Of a DNA stretch of 64,000 nt, positions 24,110-38,100 are shown in pieces; the first letter of the stretch is position 1, and every line of letters starts with the position of its first letter. Below the pieces are notes generated by a model. It was not told the DNA's origin, made no database searches, and saw only the letters and a program-made list of their open reading frames with translations. The stretch is from Cheilinus undulatus (lineage: Eukaryota > Chordata > Actinopteri > Labriformes > Labridae), in NCBI RefSeq assembly GCF_018320785.1, contig NC_054866.1, positions 35,503,000 to 35,566,999 of the forward strand, read 5' to 3'. The position numbers and the translations under genes were made by a program.

Positions 24110-25420
24110 ACACTTGGCTGTCTGGTGACTTTATGGACACCTGGAAAGGCCTGATGCCTGAGCCTCTGGTAGAACAAATGACATTCAGGAAAGGATTTGT
24201 GGTGATTTGATGATGATTTTGTAATGGTTTCTTCAGTCTTCTAAAGTTTTTAATGCTTTAGATGGATGATAGATTTATGGATGGATTGATTGATTCATTT
24301 ACCAAGTATGATGCAGGACAATGGTCTGCAGGGTATGCTATATATTGTTCTGTTGCCCAATTAAAATGCAATGCATTTTTTTAAAGTTTAGTTACATGGC
24401 AGTTCCTAAAGTTGGAAATCAAAGCTTGTAGAAAGGACATGTTTCTGAATACATAAAGCTACACGAGAAATTAAATTACTTGTGTAAGAGAACTGTAACA
24501 TACTCAGTTGATGAAGGCTTGTATTTTTCATTTATTCCTTATGCTGACAATGACAATGCACATTAGGCTTTCAACGTGACCATCTTTCCTGAATGCTAAC
24601 TTGGCTTATTCTTTAACTGATTGGTGTTAATTTGAAGCTAAACGATGTAACTGACCTAAAGTCAAATTTAAGACATCTTTATGTTTAACATCCTTCACGG
24701 TTTTGTTACATTTGACCCAGACATTAGTCCTATTCTACCCAATATCAAACTAATAAGTGTCGCTTGTACTTCATAATAATTCTTCTGTGTGCTTGCTAAT
24801 TAAAGTTCAGTGTTTTCAGAGAGACAGTCTAATCTTTCATTAACACTCTGAATTAATGAATTTCCAACAAGACACCTGGTGAACTCCTGTTTCACTGCCC
24901 CAGGCTCAGATGTCATCAGTTTTGTTGGAAACTCTTGCTTGTCTTCGCTTGCCTGGCGGTCCCCTTGTTCCCCCTCTAAAAGCCCTCGGGGTAAAAGTTA
25001 AATTGGCAGGTTTAGGATGATGCCATGACTCCTCCTTGCTGTCAGAAAAAAACACAATAACAAGTTTGTCCCAAGGGGGTTTTATGCTCCAGTGCATGTT
25101 GTTTTTCATGCTTGATTTAAAATTAGAGTTAAAATAACACCATGCTCATAGGATATCCCTCTGTTCAAGTTAACAAACAGCTCCCCCTCCTCTTTAACCA
25201 CAATGCATCACACATCACAAACATTTAATCACACATTTTGTTCATTTCTTAGTTGTAACTCTCATATAGACACACACAGTAAGGGCATGCAGACCTATGT
25301 ACTGTACATGTTGATATAGCTGCAGTCAACTTACTTTGTATTAAGCACAGTTAATCTGCTGTATACTGGTATTAGCAGATATGAACATTTCTGGCCATAT
25401 TTACTCCTGCTATAACAGAC
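24110..25420. other. No recognisable gene
   Basis: AT-rich spacer with short unconvincing frames only. Confidence 0.4.
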
Positions 25421-25423
25421 ATA

Positions 25424-25966
25424 CAGAGCTTAACAAATTTATTAGACCACCCTAACCCTAACCAAAGTAAGGTTTACGCCACAGCTGCCCTAAATTAACA
25501 GCATTGATAATTACCAAAATCCTTTTTTATGTTTCTGCAATGGTTAATACACCAATATGTAGAAGCTCTTTAACCCAAATGATATTTTTAATGCTAAAAT
25601 ATAATCATTATTGTTATCCATGAATTTTCAAATTTACTGATTTACAAAAAACCTGAAAAAACAGTAAAGCACATTATTATTTCTTGATTAATATGTCAAA
25701 TTATAGTTATTTACTTGCATTCCTGAACAGAAAAACTAGTTTTAGTGGTTGAATGTTATGCTTGATTCATTTCTGACTTCTCAGAGAAGCCCAGTGAGCT
25801 GGCTCAAATTTAGGTGAATTCAGTTTGAAATTCCTCATTCCTGTTCAAAATGGTAAAACGTGGAGAGCTGACTGAAAATGAAAGAGTCTGCATTAAAGCA
25901 CTTCATGATGCTGGATGGTCTTTGAGACAAATATGACAGGTGGGCTAATAAATTTGTTAAGCACTG
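25424..25966 (+). mobile_element. Tc1-like DNA transposon, internally deleted
   Basis: A 543 bp element with inverted ends CAGAGCTTAACAAATTTATT and AATAAATTTGTTAAGCACTG, flanked by TA on both sides (25422-25423, 25967-25968). From 25851 the plus strand encodes the start of a Tc1 transposase helix-turn-helix (MVKRGELTENERVCIKALHD), which stops after about 30 codons. The rest of the transposase is missing. Confidence 0.75.
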
Positions 25967-25974
25967 TACATGTC

Positions 25975-27345
25975 AGCAAAATGTACACTTTAGTTTGTCT
26001 TGTTTAAAGCAGAACCAACAGAGGTCTTTGCATCAATATGAACTGCAATTAGTACACCACTGCTTCTGAATTTCTTATTTCATGTTAAGAAAAAATCAGC
26101 TCAGTGGACAAGTCAAAAAGCATCTGCATATTTTTATCAGTTACTGTTATGATATCCCTTCATTTCCTTTTCAATCCATAACAAGTTCCCTTTTCGATGG
26201 TAAAGTTTATGTTAAAATTTTTGATCCACCTTTAAAAGCAGCCCTGCATCCAAACAGGAAGTCAGTCACCCTTAGTTTAAGACAGTACATTTAAACAATC
26301 TTCAGCAATGTGTCCTTTGTGTTTTTTTTATTCCCATGAAAATGTTTATAGCCTATTTATATCGATCCAAACCAATATATGCCCAAAACACTTTTACTGT
26401 GACATTACAGTCCTTTGTGACTTTTGAGTATCTCGTTTCAGAACATTAGTATGCTGCTACAATTGCCACTACTTTTGTGCATTCAAATCCAAAGTTCTTT
26501 GATCGGTTGGGGTCTACGCAGGCCATTCAAGTATTTCCACAACAACTACCTTTTTATATTTCCCCTTCTTTATGCGTCACAATAGACCAGCATGATGTGA
26601 AGAAAATGCGATGTGCATTGGCACTGTTCAAAATCACAATGATGACAGTGCTTGGGATGAATAAGCAAGAACATACAAAGTGTGGATATTGGATTCTGTC
26701 TTTCTGCTTTTACAAGGTGTTCTACATTGGCAGGCCTCAAACTATGAACTGCATTCAAAAACTGCCTTATATTACATACCCATGGATTTTTAAACCATGT
26801 GCATTGATTTAAAATCATTGTGCATGGTTTTGCATCAACAAAAAGTGTTTGCATGCTGTATTTCCTTGCTCATTTCTTCTGTCTTGTCACAATTAAGTCG
26901 TAACCAGATACTCTGGGAGTATGATTGCTAGCTGAAGCTTCATCTGATTGACTTATGTATCCAAGGCTCCATCTGACTGGTGAAACGATGCATGCTAAAG
27001 GAATACATGGCATGTTAATTGTGTTTTTTTTTTCTAAATTCAGACTTTGTATTGAGTTGGTGCAGATTTTCATATTGCACTAAGGACAAAAATTCAGTTT
27101 ATATCTCAGCTTTATTCACTATGAAGAGATAAAGGTCTTCACCAAATTGCTGCGGTAAAGCTTGAAGTAGATTCTTTTCTAGTAATTGAGTTTATGCCTG
27201 GGTGATTAATTTAATCTGTCATTTCTCCCAATACTTAATTTTTAAGAGCATCTATTCTGAATTTTTGAAATCCAGAATTATTTTGAATGACAGGAAATAC
27301 ACATTTATATTAACAATAGACACTTTCTCAACAAACATAAATGCT
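25975..27345. other. No recognisable gene
   Basis: AT-rich sequence with frames up to 111 codons (26477-26812) that show no domain or splice context. Confidence 0.4.
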
Positions 27346-27349
27346 TATC

Positions 27350-27745
27350 AGCAGGCCTGCACACAAAATTGGACCCAGAGAGTGGGCCCTCCTCAGTTGT
27401 GATTAACTGATGATATCATTGCACGTTTGTTGGATCATTAGCATTGGAGCTAGCATCCTGGCTAACATTTTCTTTATTTTGGTGCTGAAAAGTATGTCAA
27501 GCTCTTATTGGGCTCTGATGTTGAAATTCTTCATTCGTGACATTTTTTAACCCGTTTCTCCCACTGTTTCCTTCATTTATGCCACTTTTTCAATTTTAAC
27601 TCATTTTTGCCACTCTTAAACACCTTCTCACTACTTTATCTGGCCATTTTTGCAATATTTTTTGTCACTTTTTGTATTGCAGTAACCAATTTTTCCCTCC
27701 TTTATCTTATCTGTGCCTCTTTAAACCCATTTTTTTTGTGGGGGG
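27350..27745 (+). repeat. Dispersed repeat R1, copy 3
   Basis: Shares GGCCTGCACACAAAATTGG, CCTCCTCAGTTGTGATTAAC, AGCATCCTGGCTAACA and GGGCTCTGATGTTGAAATTC with copy 2. Its far end is replaced by T-rich sequence and a G-tract at about 27742-27751. Confidence 0.55.
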
Positions 27746-28104
27746 GGGGGGTTGAAGCCAGCATAAAGTTTAAATACATCTCCTGGAAATCATATTAAGT
27801 TTAATGCATTTTAAAATATTTTGGGTGGTTGAATAATACATCCTGTTTCATTTTTACTTTAGTTATGTGTAACCTTAAACATAATACCACCAAAAACAAT
27901 AAGAATATTGATTATGATTTAAAAAAATGCGATTTCTCACACATCTCAACAAAAAAAAATGTTGCTCCTTAAGTTCTGCCTAGTTTTCTGAGTTCAGACA
28001 CTCTACAAGGAGAACTACTGTTGCCAGCTCAATTCCATGATCTGATTAATTTGGTTCTTACTTTTATGGGACATAGATTGACTGGTAAATGAAGAACTAT
28101 GACT

Positions 28105-28345
28105 CTGCAAGAAGAGGGGATACAGTCTCTGGCACCCTCCAAACCTTGGCAGAAGCTTCTGTCACAAGGCAAAAACCTGGCAGAACATTTCAGGCCATGA
28201 GAATGTGCTTGACTTCCTGCCAAGGATTTGGGCACTGCTTTTACTCAGATTAAGTTTCTCAACACCGGAAATATCCCCTCAGGATACCCAAGGGGACATG
28301 GTTTTAAGCACTCTCCACTTCAACAGAACACATGTTGATGGGAAC
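28105..28345 (+). repeat. Left arm of a large inverted repeat
   Basis: Matches the reverse complement of 29125-29405. Shared strings include AACCTTGGCAGAAG, AAACCTGGCAG, GAATGTGCTTGA, TTCCTGCCAAG and CATGNTTTTAAG followed by CTCTCCA. The arms are diverged and contain small gaps. Confidence 0.65.
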
Positions 28346-29124
28346 ACTCACAGTGCCTTTAAGGTGATAGCTGTAATATTGTTGGGCATGAAGCAAGAAA
28401 ATGGAGGTTGCCGTATAAAATTGGTAAATTACTGCACTTTTAAAGATCCAGTGATGTCTAAGAGCTTGTCCTGAACTGAACTGAGCATTGTGATACCCAA
28501 ATGGTCTGACATATTAGCAACCCAGGATGCTCTTGACTATGAAGGACCTCCAATTGGCACTGAATTGGCAAGTCAACCAAGACCTTATCATGCTACAAGC
28601 TCTCAGGGACTCAGAGATCAGGTTGTATTGCATCAACTGTTGGTGTTTTAACTTCATGAAGTTACTTTTACAGAATCTATTGGTAAGCTTCTACTAGACC
28701 ATCCTATTCTGTGGAGGGTTTAACTGCAGAGCTCTTGAATGAATTGTGCTAAACTGTATAACAATTTCTTTGTCCAGGTCATCAATTCTGCTCTTGTTTC
28801 ACCCTCAAACCACAGCTAGTCCTTCCTCCTCTTCTTAAATTATATAATAGAAGCATGATAGGTCTGTCTTGATTGACCTGTCACTCCAGTATCATCCAAA
28901 GGTCCAAGACAGTGAATGACAACAAAGATTGGCAAGAATGACCAGCATTTAAAGTATTACATCACTCAGCATTTACTAGAAAGTTGCGAGAGTACCAAAT
29001 GAGGTAAGTTCTTTCTGTTTTTCTGGATAGTAGCTGCTCAGTGCTTTGTAAATGCAGTCCATTTACCATGACTCAACTTTTAGATTGTTTTTCCACATCC
29101 AACAGTGGCGAAGCCTCTCTTGTA

Positions 29125-29405
29125 AGCTAACCCATGAAGTCTTGTCTTGTGGACTTGGAGAGCCCTTAAAATCATGTTGCCTCGTGTGGAATATTGCCAG
29201 TGTATGCGATACATAATATGAGTCATTCTGTCCTCGCATCATTGAAATGAGATCAGTGCCTTCATGCTTGGCAGGAATTCAAGCACATTCTTAGTGGAAG
29301 CTGGGCACTGCCAGGTTTATGCCTTGTAACTTATTCTTCTGCCAAGGTTTGATAATACCCTGTATTATAGTCTCAGGATTGCATCTCTACTTTTTGTAGA
29401 GCAAA
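29125..29405 (-). repeat. Right arm of a large inverted repeat
   Basis: Reverse complement of the 28105-28345 arm, separated from it by about 0.8 kb. Together they form a foldback structure of about 1.3 kb. No terminal duplication was identified and the family is unknown to me. Confidence 0.65.
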
Positions 29406-29409
29406 GGCG

Positions 29410-32400
29410 TTTGATCTAATGGTCAATCTACATTCTATCAGTGTTCATAAGCATTATGTGAAGATTAAATAAATAGAACCGTAGGAACCAGCGGCCAAGA
29501 TGTGCCCTCCTTGCAGCATGCATAGACTGATTGAAATAGTAAAGAGCAAGAAAATTAGACACCTGAAAAGAATTTAAAGAAGTCACAGTGGTCAGTTAGG
29601 GTGATTCAGACATCTTATTTGCATGAAAGTAGGCACATGCTCAGAATATAGACAGGCTGAGGACATCTCATGATTTTATACGAATATATATTTCTCCTTG
29701 AGTAGTTCACAGGTGTTAAAATCAAAATTACGTCACAGATATTGATATTCACTCCCATTAAGTTTTCTGACTGTCTGCAGGCATATAGGGATGTAACAAT
29801 ATCGTGTAGTACAATCAGTAAGCATGCAAATGATGACTAACTCAATTTAACACACATATGTATTGGAATACTCCTTTCTGAGCAGGAGAACAAAAAGTGT
29901 ACAGATACAGAAAAACATTGATGATCCACACAGTATATATTTATATTTTTTTATTACAGTGTTAATTTATTTCAGTAAATTATCAGAAAATAGGGAAACT
30001 TTAACATACAGAAATTTAAAGTGCTTAAAAGAACTGAAAACAAAGCATTTATAATATCAAGAGCATCAAAAATAAGTCATTGAGCAAAAATAAGACATTA
30101 AAACACAAAGAAAAAAAGACAAGGTCAAAAAAACATTATTATAATTTGTTGAGATTTGTCATAAGTTGTTAAATACCATTGAAACAGCAAAACAGTCACC
30201 TGCAATGTAGATTAAAAAATTACATCAAATAAAATATTGGGAATGAATAGTAAAGTTAGAAAACAAGAACAAGTTTTGAAGGCAAACACGTCTGCAAATT
30301 TATATAAAATAGTAATATACAAGGCAGCATGTTGTTATTAAATCTTTATTTTCCCGTCACATGCATGCTCTGATTAAAATTGTGATTTTTCAGTGTTCTT
30401 TGAATGCTGCTTCAATTTTTATTGACATTTGACAGAGGGCTTGACTCCCACATGCTTTCCAACACCAAACTTGCAGTGATCTCCCAGTAAGTCCGTAGGA
30501 AAGTCTACAGATATTCGGACTCACAGATAGTGAGAAATCTACTTTCGATAAGTCTGCATTAGAGCCCTCACAGGCTTGTCGATTTCACAGTGGGTGGCAC
30601 AGTGACACTTGCCTCAAATCTGTTAGTTTGAAGTTTGGGATTCAGCCATTTTAACTAGACGTCCTCCTCCACTGCAGGTGAGGTTGCAGTGGGTTTTGTT
30701 GCCAAGGAAACAAGCACTGTTGTCCTTCTGGCCTAAATCTTAATGCTCAGCCCACCTGTAAAAATGTTTAATTGTTTATGAAATGGAATACAGTTTTTTT
30801 TTTAATTGAGTGATGCAGGGGAGATTAGAACGGACTGAGCATAATTATGAAACCAACTGTAATGCAGAAGGATATGATTCTATGTTGAGGGGAAAAAGAA
30901 ACACCTAATTAACTTACTAAATTGAAAGTAAATATATAAATATTTAAAAAAGAGAAGATAAGAAAAACATTTCAGGAGGAATTTACTATAAAATGAAATA
31001 GATAATAGGGAAAAAGTGAGTTATAACACTGGTGTGGCCATATGTTGCTGCATATTATGTAGAAATATCAGTTATGATAATAATAATAATAATAATTTCA
31101 ATTAATACAATAATGATCAAGCTACTATATTAAAATATAGTAGTTTTTATATTGACAATGGTTTTAATGAGGATAAAAAATGATTGTAGTAGTAATGATG
31201 ACAATAATATATAACTGTAATTAATTTAGAGTATGTAACTATTATCATTTACTACCATTTCAACACCCTTGAGAGGTTATCATTATCAAACATTATTTAA
31301 GCGATATAATGCTGATATGAATGATATAATAGTGATGTTATATAAATACAATATACATAATAATTACATAAATAAGGAATGGAATACAATTGAAAGAGAT
31401 TACTAATTATGACCTGAAAAGGCAAACAAGACCAGCAGCATTAAGCAACAGCAGGATACAGAAACAGCCTGGTCATACATTTTTTTCAAAGCAAACCTCA
31501 GGGAAGACCCTGAATGATTTGAAGGGATTATATGTCCTATCTGGTCAAGGAATGCCCCAGGGTCCTCAGAAGGAGTTGGAAAGTGTCACTGGGGAGAGGA
31601 GTATCTTGGTTGACTTGCTCAGCCTGCTACCATGAAAAGAAAAACAAACAAAAGAAGTAATTAAAAAAAACATCCTTATCAATGCTGGCTTAATTGTTCT
31701 TTTAAACTTTAATGGTATCAGCCATAATTTTCACAGTCAGTGCATCTGTAGTTACAGTAATATTCTGACACTGACATTTTCTGATCCTTACTTCTTACTA
31801 CTCTTACTTGTTTTTCTTCCTGCTTTTGTTTGTCAGACTTATTTTGTGTTTCCATCTAAAGATGTCCTATCTGCTTGCCTGGAAGTCCCAGTGGCTTCTA
31901 ACTCAGCGAACATTCTCTTGTTGACTAGTTCATGTTTTTACTTCTCCGTTCAGTCATGCCATTCTCACCACTCCTTCTATGTGGATGTGTGTCAGCCTGT
32001 TTCTGTTTTTTGTGTGTCAGTCAGGGGAATAAATTACCTTGAATCACATCTCCCTGTGAGGAATACTTGGACACAGTTGCAATCTTCGTAATATTCACTT
32101 ATAATCAGCTTGTTTTCAGAGACGGTAAGGGGGACACCTATCCCTTGAGAGCCTCATATCCTCTGAGTTCATGATTTTGTGAAAAGGCTGACTTACCAGA
32201 AAAGGAAATCACTGTTTCATAACACTAAAGTTTCTATCCTAAGGCCCTTCTGTCCTCGTGTCTGAGTGTCACAAAGGGACATATTAAGTGAATAAGGAGA
32301 CCTACATGACCTGAGGCGTGACAACACGTAGAAAAATGTTCTTTGCTACACTCTGTACTGCTGTGTTTTGTAGCCTGTGGGCCTAGTCTCACTAATGATG

Positions 32401-34780
32401 TGCACAAAACCATAACAGCTTATTATGTTCACTACATTAAACCTGATTAACCCCTCAGAAAGAAATTTAATTCAAAAATATGAAGAGTAGACCAGAATCT
32501 GACAGTTTGTTCTGAAAATTAAATATTAAAAGCCCCTGTGAGGAGATTTAAGTTGGTAATAAAACAAAATGAAATTAAAATGGATGTCTCGTTATGATCT
32601 ACTAAAACACACTAGACCATCAGTGGCAATTGATGATTGCTAAACTTACTTTAAATGCCTTTAATGTCTGCTGCAGGGAAGGTTTCAAATAAGATAAGGC
32701 AATCAGGCTGTTCAAAAATGCATTTTTTTAAAACATTTTCCACAATGAGACTCACAGTGAGTGATATGGTTGGGTGTTAAAAGCAAGCAGAATGAGTTTT
32801 TCCTGTAAGGATATATTACATGTATAGGGCAATATGAGCAAACAGATAGGGTATACTACTTTATCCACTTGGGAGCCAGCATTAGCATTAGCCAAAAGGT
32901 CCCCCTGCATTCAAAATATAATTTATGATTTATTCACTCATTCAGTCATTCATTTGAAAACAGACAATGTAAAAGTTTACCCATGGCAGTTTCGTCGGCA
33001 GCCTCTTTACCTGATGTCATCAACATCTTGGAATTGAACATATCACTAAATGTTTGATAGTAGAAACAAGATAAAATCAGACAACTAGATAACAAGAGCA
33101 GGCAACAACTTACATCTTATGTCATCTGATGATACAGCTTTGATGACAAGGGGTAAGTACAGCATCAATGTTGACATTGTTGGTTTTCAATAAACCATCC
33201 GGCTCTTTTTATAGATGACAGGGTGCTGACTCTTAGTTGACTGATGTACTGAATTTCACCAATGAGATGCTCTGAAGGAAAAGACAACATGGCCAAATGT
33301 GTAGGTGCATCACAAAAAAATAGAATATCATAGAAAACTTCATTTTACATCAGAAAATTAAATTTATGTTCTGTTTGTTTAAGATTAACCTCATAGATAG
33401 TAAAACATTTTAAGACTTATTTTGGCAAGAGTAAGATGAGAAACACCAGACAAGCTGAAGACTTGTCTGTATTGCTAAATTGAGCCGAGTGTCTTGATTC
33501 TTGAAATTTCCATGTTTATTTAGCATTAAACTTGTACATACCACTTCATTGCTGCTAGGCTGTGTAGTGTGTCCAGCTCTGCTGGCAATGACCAAGTTGA
33601 GCACTAGGAGTCAGCGTCAAGCCACTACTAGGCACCTAGTTAGCTTAGCTAGCATGCAGAAAGAAACACACCCTTAATGTCCATCAAATATAATTTAATG
33701 GACACTGTGAATTTCAGGCTCCCGTTGTAAATAGATAGATATAGTTTGATAACACTTATGCTTTTGTTTTGATAGTGGACAAACAGAAGTGAGGCACTTT
33801 TTATTGAAGAGCTTTTGACAGCTTTGAGGTGAATAGTCAAAGCACAACAATTCAAACACAAATATGGATATCATCAATGCTCAATTTTTGGCATTTTCCA
33901 AGGCAAGATAATAAGCTCTGTTGAGTGACAAAAGTAGAGGAAAATCAAGAAAATCTTCTTTTCTGGCATTGCTGATGCTTGGTCATCTACCTCTTTCACT
34001 GGTCCTCGCCCATCTCAGCATGAGTAAAAGATACTGGTATTCAGGCATACAGGGCATTTTCGCAGTGGGTACACTTTGGGTCTGGTATGATTTGAACTTT
34101 TTTTATTGTCTTATTTTCTCGTTCACCTCTGTCCTCGAGAGAGTCACTGAAAGAGACAATAAATTTCATTTTACTTGTCTATGTCATTTCAATTCAGCTT
34201 TCTAGTAGTTTGGAGGACAAAGGAGGACAAAGTTGTCCTTTTCAACCAGGGTAGAGGGCCAGTTTGCACCAAAAGATACCAGGTTCAAATTTTCTCCCCA
34301 GTCCAGCGCTGGTCTCAGGGTAATGATAACATAACGATGAATGCTGAGTCTCCACTGTTTACGTCATCTAACACTACAATGTACTACAAGTTTATACATG
34401 CACTTCCCAGTCAACTGCATTATGATTTATAACTCTTCTTGTTTATAACTATGACCAGTTCATCTTTTCCTTCTCACTCTGTTCCTCACTGTAGGTATTA
34501 GGTGAGTGTGTCTGTAAGCACCTCTCTGTATGATTGTGTTTGAAAGCTCTGTAACTGAGTTAAGTAGTCCCCTAGTGACACTAGCCTCCTGCCTGCCTCA
34601 TCACATCACTGCAGGATGCATTAGGCCTAGTCAGGCATGACAATGCCACATGACACAGCTCATGTCTTCCTCCATTATGGTCAAGTGCTCATTCCAGTGA
34701 CTTGTTTTTGTTTTTACTTAACTTTGAAACTGCAGGCTCGTTTTCCATCGATCAGAAGCCCAGGGGAGATAGAGATATTC
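29410..34780. other. Gene desert upstream of gene 3
   Basis: Very AT-rich. I see no supported gene. Open frames such as 31390-31635, 31846-32091 and 33921-34205 have no recognisable domain. The segment 33300-33370 (ATAGAATATCATAGAAAAC) may be an old Tc1-like end. Confidence 0.4.
31074..31097. repeat. (TAA)n microsatellite
   Basis: Eight near-perfect TAA units in AT-rich intergenic DNA. Confidence 0.7.
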
Positions 34781-34782
34781 AG

Positions 34783-34790
34783 TATATAAA
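34783..34790 (+). promoter_or_regulatory. Possible TATA box upstream of gene 3
   Basis: TATATAAA lies 383 nt before the ATG of the third V2R gene. This would imply a 5' leader of roughly 350 nt if unspliced. Such strings occur by chance in AT-rich DNA, so this is weak. Confidence 0.25.
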
Positions 34791-35172
34791 GGCTAAAGGG
34801 GCATCTTCTCTTATACTGAAGACTGACTAGCTTTTCTGTGCAGCATAACTGATAGGATGCAGACAGTTCAAAGAGTGGCATAAGCTTGGATTATGAATGT
34901 GGTTTTACCTTATAAAAATCAGCTTAGAGTGATGCAGAGATGTGCTTCAATAATTGTTTTAAAAGATTTTTCTTTGCAGACTGAATGCTCCGCCTAAAGA
35001 GGAACTGTTTAATGTGGTTTACTTCTTGCTTTTTACTTATCACATGCTCTATCAGTGTATATGATTCTTGTTTGGCTCATATTCTGCAGTTTGTATGATC
35101 TATCTAATCGTCTTCATCTTGAATGCAACTGTATTGACAAACATTTATTTAGTTAGTTGAACTAAGAAAGAG

Positions 35173-38100
35173 ATGAGTCACTTTTGGACAAGTTCTTCAT
35201 GTGTATTTTTGAGCCTCTTATGGTGCGCCATTTTTCCAAACAACTCCCACCAAGACTTGAGTCAACAATGTGAAATTATCCCAGGCTCGATGCCCCTTCC
35301 TGTGCTGGAAAAAAGAGGGGATATCACCTTGGGGGGTCTCTTCTCTCTACATGACACAGTAGTAGAGCCAAGTCTATCCTTCACTTCTAAGCCACCAACA
35401 ACACAGTGCACCAGGTAAGCTGTTTTCTGAGCAGCAGGTAGGCAGCAATGTTCCATGATCAATATTAAAAGTTTAAATCTTTAAATGCTTAAATTGTGTT
35501 GAAATTTAATTCATCAAGCTTTTTCTCTATCCATTCTTCTTCTAGATTTAACTTTCGGACATTTCGCTGGATGCAAACTATGATCTTTGCCATTGAGGAG
35601 ATCAACAGGGAAGGCAAACTACTCCCCAACATCACACTGGGTTATAAAATCTATGATTCTTGCAGTACACCTCATCAGGCTTTGAAGGCAGCCACGGAGT
35701 TAATGGGAAGTGAGAAAGGTTCAGGGGTCAAGGGAGTGACTCATGTTAACGGTACATGCCGTGGTATGGTACCAGCAGTGATCGGAGATGGAGGCTCTAC
35801 ACAGTCGCTTGTGGTGGCTCGTTTCTTGGGAGTTTTCCAGGTACCACAGGTGAGTGTAAAAGCTGCTTTAGAGGTATAGATTGCTGTGGACTTTGCATGT
35901 TTAGGAGGATTAAAATCAATCGTTTGCATGCTTGTTTCTTAGATCAATGGACAGCACATGTAATTAAACTGAATATCTTTCCATCCAGGTTAGTTATTTC
36001 TCCAGCTGTGCTTGCCTCAGTGACAAAAATCAGTTCCCTGCATTTTTAAGGACCATGCCAAGTGACTTTTTTCAGGTAAGTAGAGATGAATTAGACTTCC
36101 AATAGACACTGTGAAGAACCTTCTATCACTGTTTGCATCTGTCCACTTTTAGGTAGATGCACTTGTACAACTTGTCCGTCATTTTGGCTGGACATGGGTG
36201 GGTGTAATTGCAGGAGATGACGCCTATGGCCGTGGTGGGGCAAATATTTTCGTGGACAAGGTAGACCACAGTCCTTTGAATGAAGAATGACATTTTGTTT
36301 GTCTTTTCTAATATATAACTGATTGAAAATATAAATATAAATTAAGAAGAGTACGCTGAAATGCATCTCATCTATCTGTCTTTCAGGTCAGGGAGCTCGG
36401 TGCTTGTATTGCTCTGCATGAGATCATCCCAAAGAACCGAGCACAGACTGCCATTTCATCTATCATTTCAAAGATCCGCTCCTCTGGGACTCGGGTGATT
36501 CTTGTATTTGCTGTGGAACAAGATGCAGCAGCTTTGTTTGATGAAGCACTCAGGCATGATATTTATATCTAGATTCCTTCCCTTCATATTTATATAATGA
36601 TTTAAATCCTGTATCAACATTTGCTTCTGTAAACTTTTTACTGGTTTGAATCTCTGATGTTTTTGGTCCCAGAAGTTGTTTAACAAAATATCATCGACTT
36701 ATTTCTTGAATTTAGAGAGGGGCTCACTGGTATACAGTGGCTAGCAAGTGAGGCCTGGAGCACAGCTGCAGTCCTCTCGACGCCTAAAAAGTACCATCAT
36801 GTCCTCCAGGGTTCAATGGGGTTCGCCATTCGGCGAGCAGTCATCCCAGGCTTGCGAGACTTTCTGCTTCGCTTGCACCCACTGAACCCAGATGCCTTTA
36901 ATGATCCGTTCTTGATACCCTTTTGGGAGGAGGTGTTTCAGTGTAGCCTGGGAGTACGTGCTGAGGGTCAGGAACACAATGATGAGGGTAAACCTCTGTG
37001 CTCTGGAGAGGAAGAGCTGGGGAATGTGACCAACATCTATTCAGATGTGTCACAGCTAAGGATTTCCTACAACGTTTATAAAGCTGTGTATGCTGTTGTC
37101 CATGCACTTAAAGCAATGAGAAGCTGTGTGGAAGGAAAAGGGCCATTTCCTCTGAAGGCCTGTCCTGACTTAGACAATTTACATCCATGGCAGGTAAGAT
37201 CCTAAATGTTCACCACTTCCCTCTCGAATTGAGAATTGTTGAGCTAAAGTGATGTGGAAATGCTAAAGTATAATCATTTATACTTTCTTCCCGTTAGCTT
37301 CTTCATTACATAAAGCAGGTGGACTACATGAATTCATTTGGTGATGAAATCAAGTTTGATGAGAATGGTGACCCTGCAGCCATGTATGACCTTGTTAACT
37401 GGCAGCTGAGACCAAACGGGGAAATGGAATTTGCCACTATTGGCACATTTGATGAGTCGACTGTCATTGGAGAACAAAAACTCCAGATCCAAGAGCAGAA
37501 CATCATGTGGAATGGCAACCAAACCAAAGTAGGGATCTCAAAAGAATAACCCTGCTGTGACTGGCACTGTTCTTGCTTACATCTTCATTATGTTGTGACC
37601 AGTGTAGTATGCGTTTCCTGTTTTGTTCAGGTCCCTTTGTCAGTATGCAGCAGCATCTGTCCCCCAGGTACACGAAAGGCAATTAGACCTTACTTCCCTA
37701 TTTGCTGCCATGATTGTGTGGTGTGTACAGCTGGGGAGATTAGCAATCAGACAGGTGAGGAAAGGCGACCACATTATGTTTGAGAATCTGACCTTCACTG
37801 ATTTTGGAAAAGCAACAGTACAGCCTTAAAAGACAGTTTTTCTTTCCCTTTAGATGCTATAGAGTGTGCACGCTGCCTCCCAGAGTTCTGGTCTAACGAA
37901 GAGAGGACATCTTGCATCCCCAAACAAGTGGAGTTCCTCTCCTATAGTGACACCATGGGCATCACCCTTATGGCTATTTCCCTCATAGGCTCCTTCTGCA
38001 CATGTGTTGTGGTTTTTATATTCTCCTGTCACCGAAACACCCCTATTGTCAGAGCAAACAACTCAGAGCTGAGCTTTCTGTTGCTCTTCTCCTTGACTCT

